This document shows, piece by piece, positions 1 to 9,163 of a DNA stretch of 64,000 nt. The DNA comes from Streptomyces sp. NRRL B-1140 (GTDB lineage Bacteria > Actinomycetota > Actinomycetes > Streptomycetales > Streptomycetaceae). Position 1 is the stretch's first letter. Every line of letters begins with the position of its first letter. The translations under genes and the position numbers were made by a program. Below the pieces are notes generated by a model. It had not been told where the DNA came from. It made no database searches and saw nothing but the letters and a program-made list of their open reading frames with translations. Location: positions 3,939-67,938 of the forward strand of contig NZ_LGEA01000106.1 of assembly GCF_001280065.1 (NCBI RefSeq), in the 5' to 3' direction.

Positions 1-1
1 G

Positions 2-748
2 GCCGCCGACGCCGAGGCGCTCAAGGCGGAGGGTGTGAAGTACCCGTACGCGCTGCCCCTCGGCCCGGAGGAGGCGCAGGCCGAGACCATGCAGTGGATG
101 CTCAGCGGCGGGGGCGGCTACACCGACAGCGTCGACAGCTACGCCATCGACTCCCCGCAGAACGTCGACACCTTCTCCTGGCTGAAGGAGGACCTGGTCG
201 GCAAGGGCCTGACCGGTCCGGTCGCGCCGGGCGAGCTCAACCGGGCCGCGGCGTTCGCCGCCTTCGCCAAGGGCCAGGTCGGCATGCTCGACGGCCACCC
301 GTCGCTGATGAAGATCGCCGCCAAGGGCGGCGTCAAGTACGGGATGGTGCCCACGCCGGGCCACGAGGGCCCGAGCCGGTCCACGCTCGGCGTCTCCGAC
401 TGGATGACCGCGTTCCGCAAGAACGGCCACCGCGACCAGGTGGGCGACTTCCTCGACTTCGTGTACAGCGAGAAGAACGTGCTGGCCTTCTCCCGGAAGT
501 ACGACCTGCTGCCGGTGACCTCCTCCGCGTCCGGCACCATGGCCGCGTCCGAGGAGGACCGGCACCTCAAGCCGTTCCTGGAGGAGCTGCTGTCCTCCGA
601 GCTCTACCCGGTCGGCAAGACCTCCTGGGCCGACGTCAGTGCCCAGGTCAAGCAGCGCATCGGCAAGGCCGTCGCGCCCGGCGGCAGCCCCTCGGGCGTC
701 CTCGGCACCCTTCAGGCGGCGGCGACCCGGGCGGACAGCGCCGAGTAG
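2..748 (+). CDS. ABC transporter extracellular sugar-binding protein (3' part)
   Basis: The frame is open from base 2, so the 5' end, including the signal peptide and lipobox, lies outside the window. About 248 C-terminal residues are present. They resemble carbohydrate-type extracellular solute-binding proteins of ABC importers: a segment FAAFAKGQVGMLDGHPSLM, in which the protein checks an 'F..G...M' strand, followed by YGMVPTPG and a helical tail. Such lipoproteins sit on the outer face of the membrane and deliver a sugar to permease subunits. No permease gene follows, so any partner must lie upstream of the window, or the protein is an orphan. The substrate cannot be read from the sequence. 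Confidence 0.85.
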   Translation, partial: AADAEALKAEGVKYPYALPLGPEEAQAETMQWMLSGGGGYTDSVDSYAIDSPQNVDTFSWLKEDLVGKGLTGPVAPGELNRAAAFAAFAKGQVGMLDGHPSLMKIAAKGGVKYGMVPTPGHEGPSRSTLGVSDWMTAFRKNGHRDQVGDFLDFVYSEKNVLAFSRKYDLLPVTSSASGTMAASEEDRHLKPFLEELLSSELYPVGKTSWADVSAQVKQRIGKAVAPGGSPSGVLGTLQAAATRADSAE

Positions 749-787
749 CTCCGCCGGCTGTCGGTGGCGGGCGTTACGGTGCTCCGT

Positions 788-1033
788 ATGGACGAGGACA
801 CGGGTGAGCAGGGGCTCGGGCGCAGGGAGCGGGACATCCTGGCGCTCGAACGCCGGGGCTTCTCCGGGCCTGGCGTGAAGGAACGGGCGATACGTGAGGA
901 GTTGGGGCTCGCGCCTGTCCGTTACTACCAGCTGCTCAACGCGCTGCTGGATGACGCTCGGGCCTTGGCGCATGACCCGGTGACGGTCAATCGGCTTCGG
1001 CGGGTTCGGGAGCGGCGCCGGTCCGAGCGGTGA
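788..1033 (+). CDS. DUF3263 small helical DNA-binding-like protein
   Basis: An 81-residue protein with the DUF3263 pattern: an N-terminal RERDILALERR helix, then KERAIREELGLAPVRYYQLLNALLDD, then a basic C-terminus RLRRVRERRRSER. This family is a short actinobacterial helix-turn-helix-like protein of unknown role. The ATG at 788 is preferred over a GTG at 764 because the family begins with a short acidic tail before the RERDI helix. It lies 39 bases after the sugar-binding gene and converges on otsB. A copy of a dispersed GC-rich repeat follows the stop. Confidence 0.8.
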   Translation: MDEDTGEQGLGRRERDILALERRGFSGPGVKERAIREELGLAPVRYYQLLNALLDDARALAHDPVTVNRLRRVRERRRSER

Positions 1034-1059
1034 GTGGGGATTCCTGGCCGTCGCGGGCC

Positions 1060-1104
1060 GCGGGTGCGTGGGGGTCGTTCGCGCAGTTCCCCGCGTCCCT
1101 GGAG
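1060..1104. repeat. Dispersed intergenic repeat, copy 1
   Basis: The core GCGCAGTTCCCCGCG at 1081-1095 recurs at 6005-6019, 54697-54711 and, inverted, at 44885-44899. It always lies just past a stop codon. This copy is the most diverged in its flanks and sits between the converging DUF3263 gene and otsB, where it may help end transcription. Confidence 0.75.
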
Positions 1105-1115
1105 GTACGTGCCCT

Positions 1116-1937
1116 TCAGCCGATCCGGTGAGCCAGGGCCCTCAGCAGCTCCACGACGCCCTGCGGGCCGTCCACCACCACGTCCGCCCGGCCCCTGAGC
1201 TCCGTCACCTCGTCGCTGCCGCTGCACACCAGCAGGCCCGGGGTGCCGGTCGTGCGGAGGGTGTCGACGGCGGAGTAGGCGGGCAGGTCGCCGAGGTCGT
1301 CGCCGCCGTAGAGGACCGAGCCGGCGCCGATCTCCCGGGCGAACCCGGTGAGGGCGGCTCCCTTGTCCATGCCCGGTGGGCGCAGTTCGAGGACCATGCG
1401 GCCGGGCTCGACGATCAGGCCGTGCCGGGTCGCCAGGCCGGTGAGCGGCTCGCGCAGGGCATCGAAGGCGGCCTGCGGGTCGGCGGCCCGGCGGGTGTGC
1501 ACGGCCACCGCCCGGCCCTTGTCCTCCACCCAGGTACCGCTCCCTTCGAGCAGCCCGGGCAGCTCGGCGCGGACCGCGTCGACGCCGGGGTGCGGGTCGG
1601 GTGCGGTGACCTCGCCGCTGCGGGCGTCCCACCGCTCGGCGCCGTAGTGCCCGAGGACGACGAGGCGCTCGAGACCCGGGGCGTCCGCGAAACCGCCGTT
1701 GCGCACGGCGACCTCGGCGGGGCGGCCGGTGATCACCGCGACGGCGGCGACCTTCGGGGCGAGCGCCGTCAGCGCGCCCAGCGCCTGCGGATGGGCCCGG
1801 GCCAGCTCGGGGTCGGCGACGATCGGCGCGAGCGTCCCGTCGAAGTCCAGGGCGATCAGCGCCTTGCCGGGATCGGCGAGCAGGGCGGCGAGACCGTCCT
1901 GACCGGCCTGGGTGGCGGGGGAGGGAAGGCTGCTCAT
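1116..1937 (-). CDS. otsB: Trehalose-6-phosphate phosphatase
   Basis: A 273-residue HAD-superfamily phosphatase that removes phosphate from trehalose 6-phosphate to give trehalose. Motif I is LDFDGTLAPI near residues 30-39, with the nucleophile and acid/base aspartates in DFDGT. VITGRPAEV is the motif II region, and YGGDDLGDLPAY near residues 206-217 carries the metal-binding aspartates. The cap segment between them has the usual length. It starts 7 bases after the otsA stop, with a GAGGG ribosome-binding site inside the otsA end. The two genes are therefore almost certainly cotranscribed and translationally coupled. Confidence 0.95.
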   Translation of the reverse strand: MSSLPSPATQAGQDGLAALLADPGKALIALDFDGTLAPIVADPELARAHPQALGALTALAPKVAAVAVITGRPAEVAVRNGGFADAPGLERLVVLGHYGAERWDARSGEVTAPDPHPGVDAVRAELPGLLEGSGTWVEDKGRAVAVHTRRAADPQAAFDALREPLTGLATRHGLIVEPGRMVLELRPPGMDKGAALTGFAREIGAGSVLYGGDDLGDLPAYSAVDTLRTTGTPGLLVCSGSDEVTELRGRADVVVDGPQGVVELLRALAHRIG

Positions 1938-1944
1938 GCGGCCC

Positions 1945-3333
1945 TCAGCCCCTCAAGGCGTCGAGCTGGTCCAGGAACCACCGGGCCGGTGGCAGGGCCG
2001 TCGCCGCCGCGGCCAGGCGCTTGGTGCGTTCGGCGCGTTCCTCCGGGCGCATCGACAGCGCCTCGTGCAGGGCCGCCGCCGTGCCCGTCACGTCGTAGGG
2101 GTTCACCGTGATCGCGTCCTCGCCCAGCTCCTCGTGCGCCCCTGCCTCCCGCGACAGCACCAGCGCGCAGCCCGCGTCGGAGACGACCGGGACCTCCTTG
2201 GCGACGAGGTTCATGCCGTCGCGGATGGGGTTGACCAGGGCCACGTCGGCCAGCCGGTAGGCGGCCAGAGAACGGGCGAAGTCGTCCTTGACGTGCAGCA
2301 CGACCGGCTTCCAGCCCGGCGTGCCGTACTCGGCGTTGATCTCGTCCGCCAGCCGCTGCACCTCGGCCGTGTAGTCCCGGTACACCGCGAGGTCCTGCCG
2401 GGAGGGGTAGGCGAAGGCGACGTGCACGACCTGCTCGCGCCACTCGGCGTGGGTCTCCAGCAGCCGGCGGTAGGCCAGCAGGCCGCGCACGATGTTCTTG
2501 GACAGCTCGGTGCGGTCCACCCGGACGATGGTGCGGCGGCCCTCGCCGATCTCCTGGCGGAGCGCCACGATCCGTTCCTCGACGTCCGGCTCGTGCGCCC
2601 GCTCTCGCAGGAAGTCCGCGTCGGCGCCGAGGCCGTGCACGCCGACCCGGGTGCCGCCGAGCCCGCCCGCGAACCGCTCGGCGCACGCGGTGAACGCCTC
2701 CGCCCAGCGCTCGGTGAGGAAGCCGAGACGGTCCGCGCCGAGCATGCCGCGCAGCACCTGCCCGGCCACGTCGTCCGGCAGCATCCGGAAGTACTCCGGC
2801 GGCGCCCACGGCGTGTGCGAGAAGTGCCCGATGCGCAGGTCGGGCCGCAGCTCGCGGAGCATGCCCGGCACCAGCGTCAGGTGGTAGTCCTGCACCACGA
2901 CCGCCGCGCCCTGCGCAGCCTCTTCCGCCAGCGCCTCGGCGAACGCCCGGTTGTACGCCTCGTAGGACGCCCACTGCCGCCGGAACTCCGCGTCGAAGAC
3001 GGGCTCCAGCGGGGTCTGGTAGAGCATGTGGTGCACGAACCACAGGACCGAGTTGGCGACGCCGTTGTACGCGTCGGCGTGCACGTCGGCCGGGATGTCC
3101 AGCATCCGCACGCCGTCCTCGCCGACGCCGCGCCGCACCGCCTCCCGGTCACCGTCGGAGAGCGCCGAGCACACCCAGAGCGCGTCCGCGTCCGAGCCGA
3201 TCGCGGAGAGCCCGGACACCAGCCCGCCGCCACCCCGCTTGGCGTCCAGCGAACCGTCCTCACCCACCGTGTAGGAGACCGGGCCACGGTTGGAGGCCAC
3301 CAGCACCTGTGCAGCACCGTACGTCGAAGCCAT
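1945..3333 (-). CDS. otsA: Trehalose-6-phosphate synthase (GT20)
   Basis: A 462-residue GT20 glycosyltransferase that joins glucose from a nucleotide sugar to glucose 6-phosphate, the first step of the OtsAB trehalose route. Visible family signatures are the N-terminal SNRGPVSY, VVVQDYHLTLVPGMLR, GHFSHTPWAPPEYFRMLP, VDRTELSKNI, and the donor-site GMNLVAKE. The SNRGPVSY and SHTPW versions are the divergent actinobacterial form rather than the E. coli form. The start chosen is ATG at 3333; an in-frame ATG 9 bases further upstream is less likely. It is the middle gene of gpgS-otsA-otsB, 73 bases after gpgS, which puts trehalose synthesis beside another glucose-based compatible solute. Confidence 0.95.
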   Translation of the reverse strand: MASTYGAAQVLVASNRGPVSYTVGEDGSLDAKRGGGGLVSGLSAIGSDADALWVCSALSDGDREAVRRGVGEDGVRMLDIPADVHADAYNGVANSVLWFVHHMLYQTPLEPVFDAEFRRQWASYEAYNRAFAEALAEEAAQGAAVVVQDYHLTLVPGMLRELRPDLRIGHFSHTPWAPPEYFRMLPDDVAGQVLRGMLGADRLGFLTERWAEAFTACAERFAGGLGGTRVGVHGLGADADFLRERAHEPDVEERIVALRQEIGEGRRTIVRVDRTELSKNIVRGLLAYRRLLETHAEWREQVVHVAFAYPSRQDLAVYRDYTAEVQRLADEINAEYGTPGWKPVVLHVKDDFARSLAAYRLADVALVNPIRDGMNLVAKEVPVVSDAGCALVLSREAGAHEELGEDAITVNPYDVTGTAAALHEALSMRPEERAERTKRLAAAATALPPARWFLDQLDALRG

Positions 3334-3406
3334 AAGCCTCAACCTAGCCCGGCCCCCGAACGCTCAAACGTGCGGATCTGCCCCGCCCGGCCGAAAACGG
3401 CCCCGG

Positions 3407-4351
3407 TCAGGCCGCCTTCCGCGCCTGGTACTCGGCGATCTCCACCATCGGCGGACGCTCCTCGGTGTCCACGGAGTACGTCCGCGGTGCGAAGCCGTCC
3501 GCGCTTCGCTCGAACTGGGTCAGGGACGGCCGGATCAGATGCCCGCGGGCCAGCCGCAGCTGGGCCGTGCGGTAGATCGCGGCGGCCATCCGGCCCAGTG
3601 CCTGCCCGTCCTGGTGCCGGTGCTTGCGCACCCCCACGTCCACCTGGGCGAGGGCGTCCAGGCCCACCAGGTGCAGGGCGTCCACCAGCATGCCCAGCTC
3701 CACGCCGTACCCGACGGGGAACGGCAGCTGCTCCAGCAGGGACCGGCGGGCCGCGTACTCGCCGCCGAGCGGCTGCACGAAGCCGGCGAGCTGTGGCCAG
3801 TGCATGTTGAGCAGCGGGCGGGCCATCAGCTCGGTGACCCGGCCGCCCTGCCCGGAAGCACCGGCCAGGGGACGGTCGTACATGGCCTTCACCAGGTCCA
3901 CGTCCGGGTCGGTGAGCAGCGGGCCCACGATCCCCGAGACGAAGTCGGACGAGAAGTCCCTCAGGTCCGCGTCGACGAAGCAGACGATGTCCCCGCGGGT
4001 GACGAGCAGCGAGCGCCACAGCACCTCGCCCTTGCCGGGCACGGCGGGCAGGCGGGGAAGGATCTCGTCCCGGTGCACCACCCGCGCGCCCGCGGCGGCG
4101 GCCACCTCGGACGTGCGGTCGGTCGACCCCGAGTCGACGACGACCAGCTCGTCGACGAGCGGGACCTGCAGCATCAGGTCATGGCGGATGACGGCGGCGA
4201 TGTCGCCGACCGTCTCCTCCTCGTTCAGCGCGGGCAGCACGACACTGACCGTCCGGCCCGTGCGCTGCTTGGCGGCGAGGATCTGGTGGAGCGGGCGATC
4301 GTTCGCGGACCAGGAACGGGTGCTCAGCCAGCGCTCGACTTCTTCCAGCAC
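3407..4351 (-). CDS. gpgS: Glucosyl-3-phosphoglycerate synthase (GT-A, family 81-like)
   Basis: A 314-residue cytoplasmic glycosyltransferase expected to transfer glucose from a nucleotide sugar to 3-phosphoglycerate. The product is the precursor of glucosylglycerate and, in mycobacteria, of methylglucose lipopolysaccharide. Evidence includes the GT-A nucleotide-binding start VSVVLPALNEEETVG, VVVDSGSTDRT, the DxD-type FVDADLRDF, and the acceptor region PLGGEYAARRSLLEQLPFPVGYGVELG seen in GpgS/MpgS enzymes. Translation starts at GTG 4351 behind GAGGAG. It leads the operon with otsA and otsB and is divergent from the SAM riboswitch-thrC unit. No phosphatase gene (gpgP) is adjacent. Confidence 0.88.
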   Translation of the reverse strand: MLEEVERWLSTRSWSANDRPLHQILAAKQRTGRTVSVVLPALNEEETVGDIAAVIRHDLMLQVPLVDELVVVDSGSTDRTSEVAAAAGARVVHRDEILPRLPAVPGKGEVLWRSLLVTRGDIVCFVDADLRDFSSDFVSGIVGPLLTDPDVDLVKAMYDRPLAGASGQGGRVTELMARPLLNMHWPQLAGFVQPLGGEYAARRSLLEQLPFPVGYGVELGMLVDALHLVGLDALAQVDVGVRKHRHQDGQALGRMAAAIYRTAQLRLARGHLIRPSLTQFERSADGFAPRTYSVDTEERPPMVEIAEYQARKAA

Positions 4352-4508
4352 CGTGGCGGCTCCTCTGCGTACTCCGGGCGGGACGGATCGTGATCCATCT
4401 CGCGGTTCGGACGACTATCTCAACTGTCCTGGTCGTCGGTTACAGTCTTGAACAACGCGGATGACCATCGCATGTCCGGGGTCACCCGCCGCCTACAACC
4501 ACATACAG

Positions 4509-4661
4509 CTCATCCAGAGGGGCAGAGGGATACGGCCCGATGAAGCCCCGGCAACCCTCCAGTCGGTTCTCGTAGGTCACTGGCGACCACACGCGCGAGG
4601 CTCCCGGCTCGGGAAGGTGCCAAATCCGTCTCACGGCGAGATGCGTCGTGAGGAAGATGAG
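4509..4661 (+). promoter_or_regulatory. SAM-I (S-box) riboswitch upstream of thrC
   Basis: The leader holds the S-box signature blocks in order: GAGGG, GGCCCGATGAAGCCCCGGCAACC-type core at about 4534-4556, a variable P3/P4 region, and GGTGCCAA near 4616-4623. The P1 helix is closed by CTCATC (4509-4514) pairing with GATGAG (4656-4661). There is no terminator hairpin with a U tract before the thrC ATG at 4682, so control is more likely at ribosome binding. TGAGG (4658-4662) can alternatively pair with CCTCA (4676-4680), just ahead of the start codon, and it shares bases with the P1 3' strand. S-adenosylmethionine binding stabilises P1 in this family. Confidence 0.9.
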
Positions 4662-4681
4662 GAGAAAGGGCCTCGCCTCAC

Positions 4682-5968
4682 ATGGCTGCGCAGACTGTTG
4701 CAAGCACCACTGAATCCACCGTAGACCTCGGCCCCGCCGCCGCGCTCAGCTGCCGCGAGTGCGGCCACCGCGTGCCCCTCGGCCCGGTCTTCGCGTGCGA
4801 GGAGTGTTTCGGCCCGCTGGAGATCGCCTACGACTTCTCGGCCTACGACACCGAAGAGCTCCGCAAGCGCATCGAAGCGGGCCCCGCGAACATCTGGCGG
4901 TACGCCCCGCTGCTGCCCGTCCCGGCCGACGTGGCGGACAAGCCGAACATCAACCCGGGCTGGACCGCGCTCGTCAAGGCCGACAACCTCGCACGGGAGC
5001 TGGGTGTCGACGCCGGCAAGCTGTTCGTGAAGGACGACTCCGGCAACCCGACGCACTCCTTCAAGGACCGCGTGGTCGCCCAGGCCCTGGAGGCCGCCCG
5101 CGCCTTCGGCTTCACCACGCTCTCCTGCTCCTCCACCGGCAACCTCGCCGGCGCCGTGGGTGCCGCCGCGGCCCGCGCCGGCTTCCGCTCCTGCGTGTTC
5201 ATCCCGCACGACCTGGAGCAGGGCAAGGTCGTCATGGCCGCGATCTACGGCGGCGAGCTCGTCGGCATCGAGGGCAACTACGACGACGTGAACCGCTTCT
5301 GCTCCGAGCTGATCGGCGACCCGGCCGGTGAGGGCTGGGGCTTCGTCAACGTCAACCTGCGGCCGTACTACGCGGAGGGTTCCAAGACCCTGGCGTACGA
5401 GATCTGTGAGCAGCTCGGCTGGCGGCTGCCGGACCAGCTCGTGGTGCCGATCGCCTCCGGTTCACAGCTCACGAAGATCGACAAGGGTCTGCAGGAGCTG
5501 ATCAAGCTCGGTCTCGTCGAGGACAAGCCGTACAAGATCTTCGGTGCGCAGGCGCTCGGCTGCTCGCCGGTGTCCACGGCGTTCAAGGCCGGGCACGACG
5601 TGGTGCGCCCGCAGAAGCCGGACACCATCGCCAAGTCCCTCGCCATCGGCAACCCGGCGGACGGGCCGTACGTGCTGGACATCGCGCGGCGGACCGGCGG
5701 TGCGGTGGAGGACGTGACGGACGAGCAGGTCGTCGAGGCGATCAAGCTGCTGGCGCGGACCGAGGGTGTGTTCGCGGAGACCGCCGGTGGGGTGACGGTG
5801 GGGGTGACCAAGAAGTTGATCGAGAGCGGGACTCTCGACCCCTCCAAGACCACCGTCGTGCTCAACACCGGAGACGGCCTCAAGACGCTGGACGCGGTGG
5901 CCGGGACCGGGCTGACCGCGACCATCCGGCCCAGCCTGGACTCGTTCCGTGAGGCCGGGCTCGTCTGA
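4682..5968 (+). CDS. thrC: Threonine synthase
   Basis: A 428-residue PLP enzyme that converts O-phosphohomoserine to threonine and phosphate. The PLP lysine is Lys128 in THSFKDR. Other fold-type II marks are SSTGNLAGAVGAAAA and the phosphate/PLP loop ASGSQLTK. The N-terminus carries a CRECG...CEEC pair typical of the actinobacterial/archaeal type, which may bind zinc. ATG 4682 follows the SAM riboswitch, with GGAGAAAGG as the probable ribosome-binding site. A riboswitch at this branch point lets methionine/SAM status influence use of phosphohomoserine. The MoaD-like gene follows after 105 bases. Confidence 0.96.
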   Translation: MAAQTVASTTESTVDLGPAAALSCRECGHRVPLGPVFACEECFGPLEIAYDFSAYDTEELRKRIEAGPANIWRYAPLLPVPADVADKPNINPGWTALVKADNLARELGVDAGKLFVKDDSGNPTHSFKDRVVAQALEAARAFGFTTLSCSSTGNLAGAVGAAAARAGFRSCVFIPHDLEQGKVVMAAIYGGELVGIEGNYDDVNRFCSELIGDPAGEGWGFVNVNLRPYYAEGSKTLAYEICEQLGWRLPDQLVVPIASGSQLTKIDKGLQELIKLGLVEDKPYKIFGAQALGCSPVSTAFKAGHDVVRPQKPDTIAKSLAIGNPADGPYVLDIARRTGGAVEDVTDEQVVEAIKLLARTEGVFAETAGGVTVGVTKKLIESGTLDPSKTTVVLNTGDGLKTLDAVAGTGLTATIRPSLDSFREAGLV

Positions 5969-5980
5969 GCGTCGTTGTTC

Positions 5981-6027
5981 GCTGCGGGCCGGTGGGGGCC
6001 GGTCGCGCAGTTCCCCGCGCCCCTAGG
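5981..6027. repeat. Dispersed intergenic repeat, copy 2
   Basis: About 45 bases nearly identical to copy 4 (54672-54718). Both contain GCTGCGGGCCGGTGGGGGC, a short variable step, then GCGCAGTTCCCCGCGCCCCT. It lies directly after the thrC stop and before the ribosome-binding site of the MoaD-like gene, so any termination here would separate the two genes. Confidence 0.8.
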
Positions 6028-6073
6028 GACGCGCTCCAGCCGTAGCTCAATCGAAACCGGAGGTCATATTCCG

Positions 6074-6349
6074 ATGAGCGTCACCGTTCGGATCCCCACC
6101 ATCCTGCGTACCTACACCGGCGGGCAGGCCGAGGTCGCCGCCGAGGGCGCGAACCTCGGGGAGGTCATCGCCGATCTGGAGAAGAACCACACCGGGATCG
6201 CCGCCCGGGTGCTGGACGACCAGGGCAAGCTGCGGCGGTTCGTCAACGTCTACGTCAACGATGACGACGTGCGGTTCGAGCAGGGTCTGGAGACGGCGAC
6301 GCCGGACGGTGCCGGTGTGTCGATCATTCCCGCCGTCGCCGGCGGCTGA
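6074..6349 (+). CDS. MoaD/ThiS-family sulfur carrier protein
   Basis: A 91-residue beta-grasp protein ending in AVAGG. The C-terminal Gly-Gly is the site that ubiquitin-like sulfur carriers (MoaD, ThiS, CysO) use for thiocarboxylate formation. Core strands VTVRIPTILRTYTGG and RFVNVYVNDDDVR with the helix LGEVIADLEKNHTGI fit the CysO-like branch, which feeds sulfur to cysteine synthesis in mycobacteria. No cysM or mec (Mec+/JAMM) gene is adjacent, so the CysO role is an inference. ATG 6074 follows a GGAGGT ribosome-binding site. Confidence 0.85.
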   Translation: MSVTVRIPTILRTYTGGQAEVAAEGANLGEVIADLEKNHTGIAARVLDDQGKLRRFVNVYVNDDDVRFEQGLETATPDGAGVSIIPAVAGG

Positions 6350-6369
6350 ACCGGTCGACCGGCTTGGTT

Positions 6370-6384
6370 GTTACCTTCGGTAAC
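6370..6384 (+). other. Small perfect hairpin after the sulfur-carrier gene
   Basis: GTTACC (6370-6375), a three-base loop, then GGTAAC (6379-6384). It lies 20 bases after the stop and just before the strong terminator hairpin. Its role is unknown. Confidence 0.5.
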
Positions 6385-6405
6385 GACGGTCACCGAGAGT
6401 TTATT

Positions 6406-6444
6406 GAATTGCCCCCTCCGTGAGAGAAGCGGAGGGGGCAATTC
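6406..6444. terminator. Strong hairpin terminator
   Basis: Perfect 15-bp inverted repeat: GAATTGCCCCCTCCG (6406-6420) and CGGAGGGGGCAATTC (6430-6444) around a nine-base loop. It lies 56 bases after the sulfur-carrier stop and marks the end of the thrC-side transcript. The remaining 6445-6640 stretch is unusually A/T-rich for this genome and holds no supportable gene. Confidence 0.85.
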
Positions 6445-6657
6445 TGTGTGGTTGAGCGGGGTACAGTTGGGGAACACGGCCCCGATTCCCTGATCGGAAC
6501 CCTGAATTCCCGCTGCGCGCCCGACAAGATGTAGCCAAAGTGTGTATGTCTTTTGCGGCTTTTGTTCCCTTTGTGTGGCCCGACTTGCCCTGAATTCGGG
6601 CGAACTCTCCCCACATTCCGGACCCTGCGCGTCCAGATTTCTCGTCCGATTGACCTG

Positions 6658-6685
6658 TTGCAGACGGCAGTTGGACAGATACATT
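6658..6685 (+). promoter_or_regulatory. Candidate promoter of the cold-shock gene
   Basis: TTGCAG (6658-6663) and TACATT (6680-6685) are spaced 16 bp, a vegetative-type arrangement. They would give a 5' leader of about 100 bases before cspA, which suits cold-shock genes. A second TTGACC at 6650 is badly spaced to the same -10. The call is by eye only. Confidence 0.4.
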
Positions 6686-6795
6686 CAGCCGCGGTCGACG
6701 CGTTCCGGCGCACGCCCCCAACCGTGGGGGGTGAGGTCTGACCCGGGTCCGCGAAGTGTGGATCTGTGCAAGGGCCAGTAATAGGGGAGTTAGGC

Positions 6796-6999
6796 ATGGC
6801 TCAGGGCACCGTCAAGTGGTTCAACGCGGAGAAGGGGTACGGCTTCATCGCGGTCGACGGTGGTGCGGATGTTTTCGTCCACTACAGCGCGATCCAGATG
6901 GACGGCTACCGCACCCTTGAAGAGGGCCAGCGGGTCGAGTTCGAGATCTCGCAGGGTCAGAAGGGACCGCAGGCCGACATGGTTCGCGTCTCTGCCTGA
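6796..6999 (+). CDS. Cold-shock protein (CspA family)
   Basis: A 67-residue single cold-shock domain that binds single-stranded RNA/DNA and acts as an RNA chaperone. RNP1 (KGYGFI) and RNP2 (DVFVHYS) are intact, and the protein begins GTVKWFN as usual. ATG 6796 lies behind GGGGAG. A long untranslated leader of low GC precedes it and a very strong hairpin terminator follows, so it is monocistronic. A second, longer cold-shock gene occurs at 34373. Confidence 0.95.
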   Translation: MAQGTVKWFNAEKGYGFIAVDGGADVFVHYSAIQMDGYRTLEEGQRVEFEISQGQKGPQADMVRVSA

Positions 7000-7040
7000 A
7001 CGCGCACCACGACCAACGCTCAAGCGACCGGTCTTCTGAG

Positions 7041-7072
7041 AAGGGCCCGCACCCCCCGGGGTGCGGGCCCTT
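7041..7072. terminator. Terminator of the cold-shock gene
   Basis: Perfect 15-bp inverted repeat AAGGGCCCGCACCCC (7041-7055) / GGGGTGCGGGCCCTT (7058-7072), 42 bases past the stop. The stretch from here to groEL (7073-7333) holds the groEL promoter and CIRCE operator and about 140 bases of untranslated leader. Confidence 0.88.
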
Positions 7073-7143
7073 CGGCCTGCTTGAAGCGGATGCCGGGGGG
7101 TGTTCGCCGGGGGCTGACGTGACCGCCCGATCCCCGGGAGGCG

Positions 7144-7187
7144 CTTGCACTCGCCATGCCCGAGTGCTAATCATTGCGTTAGCACTC
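7144..7187 (+). promoter_or_regulatory. groEL promoter with CIRCE (HrcA) operator
   Basis: CTTGCACTC (7144-7152), nine bases, then GAGTGCTAA (7162-7170) matches the CIRCE inverted repeat bound by the heat-shock repressor HrcA. TTGCAC (7145-7150) and TAATCA (7168-7173), spaced 17 bp, form a vegetative promoter embedded in the operator. A further half-site, TTAGCACTC (7179-7187), follows after eight bases and makes a second inverted pair with the right arm. Confidence 0.9.
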
Positions 7188-7225
7188 TGAAGGTGAGAGT
7201 GACAACGTAAGGACCGGGTCGGTGA

Positions 7226-8956
<1,731 letters not shown>

Positions 8957-8995
8957 TCGGCCCCTGGGGATTCCCCGGGTTGATCAACGTCCTTA

Positions 8996-9039
8996 CCGAG
9001 GGCGGCACCCCCTGTTCCGGCAGGGGGTGCCGCCCTCGG
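8996..9039. terminator. Terminator of groEL
   Basis: Perfect 19-bp inverted repeat: arms 8996-9014 (CCGAGGGCGGCACCCCCTG) and 9021-9039 around a six-base TTCCGG loop, 39 bases past the groEL stop. Confidence 0.92.
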
Positions 9040-9163
9040 GCGTGTGCGGGATCACAGTGAGGTCGGGATGGCGCGACCGGACCGGGTGGTTGAACACTAG
9101 GTCCTATGCGTGTGCACATACTGACCGGTATGCGTGCACTGTCCGGTATCCGAAGGAGCCCCC

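Noticed and set aside
6445..6795. Short plus- and minus-strand ORFs in the A/T-richer gap before the cold-shock gene
   Set aside because: They lack ribosome-binding sites and codon bias. The region better fits a terminator, promoter and long leader.
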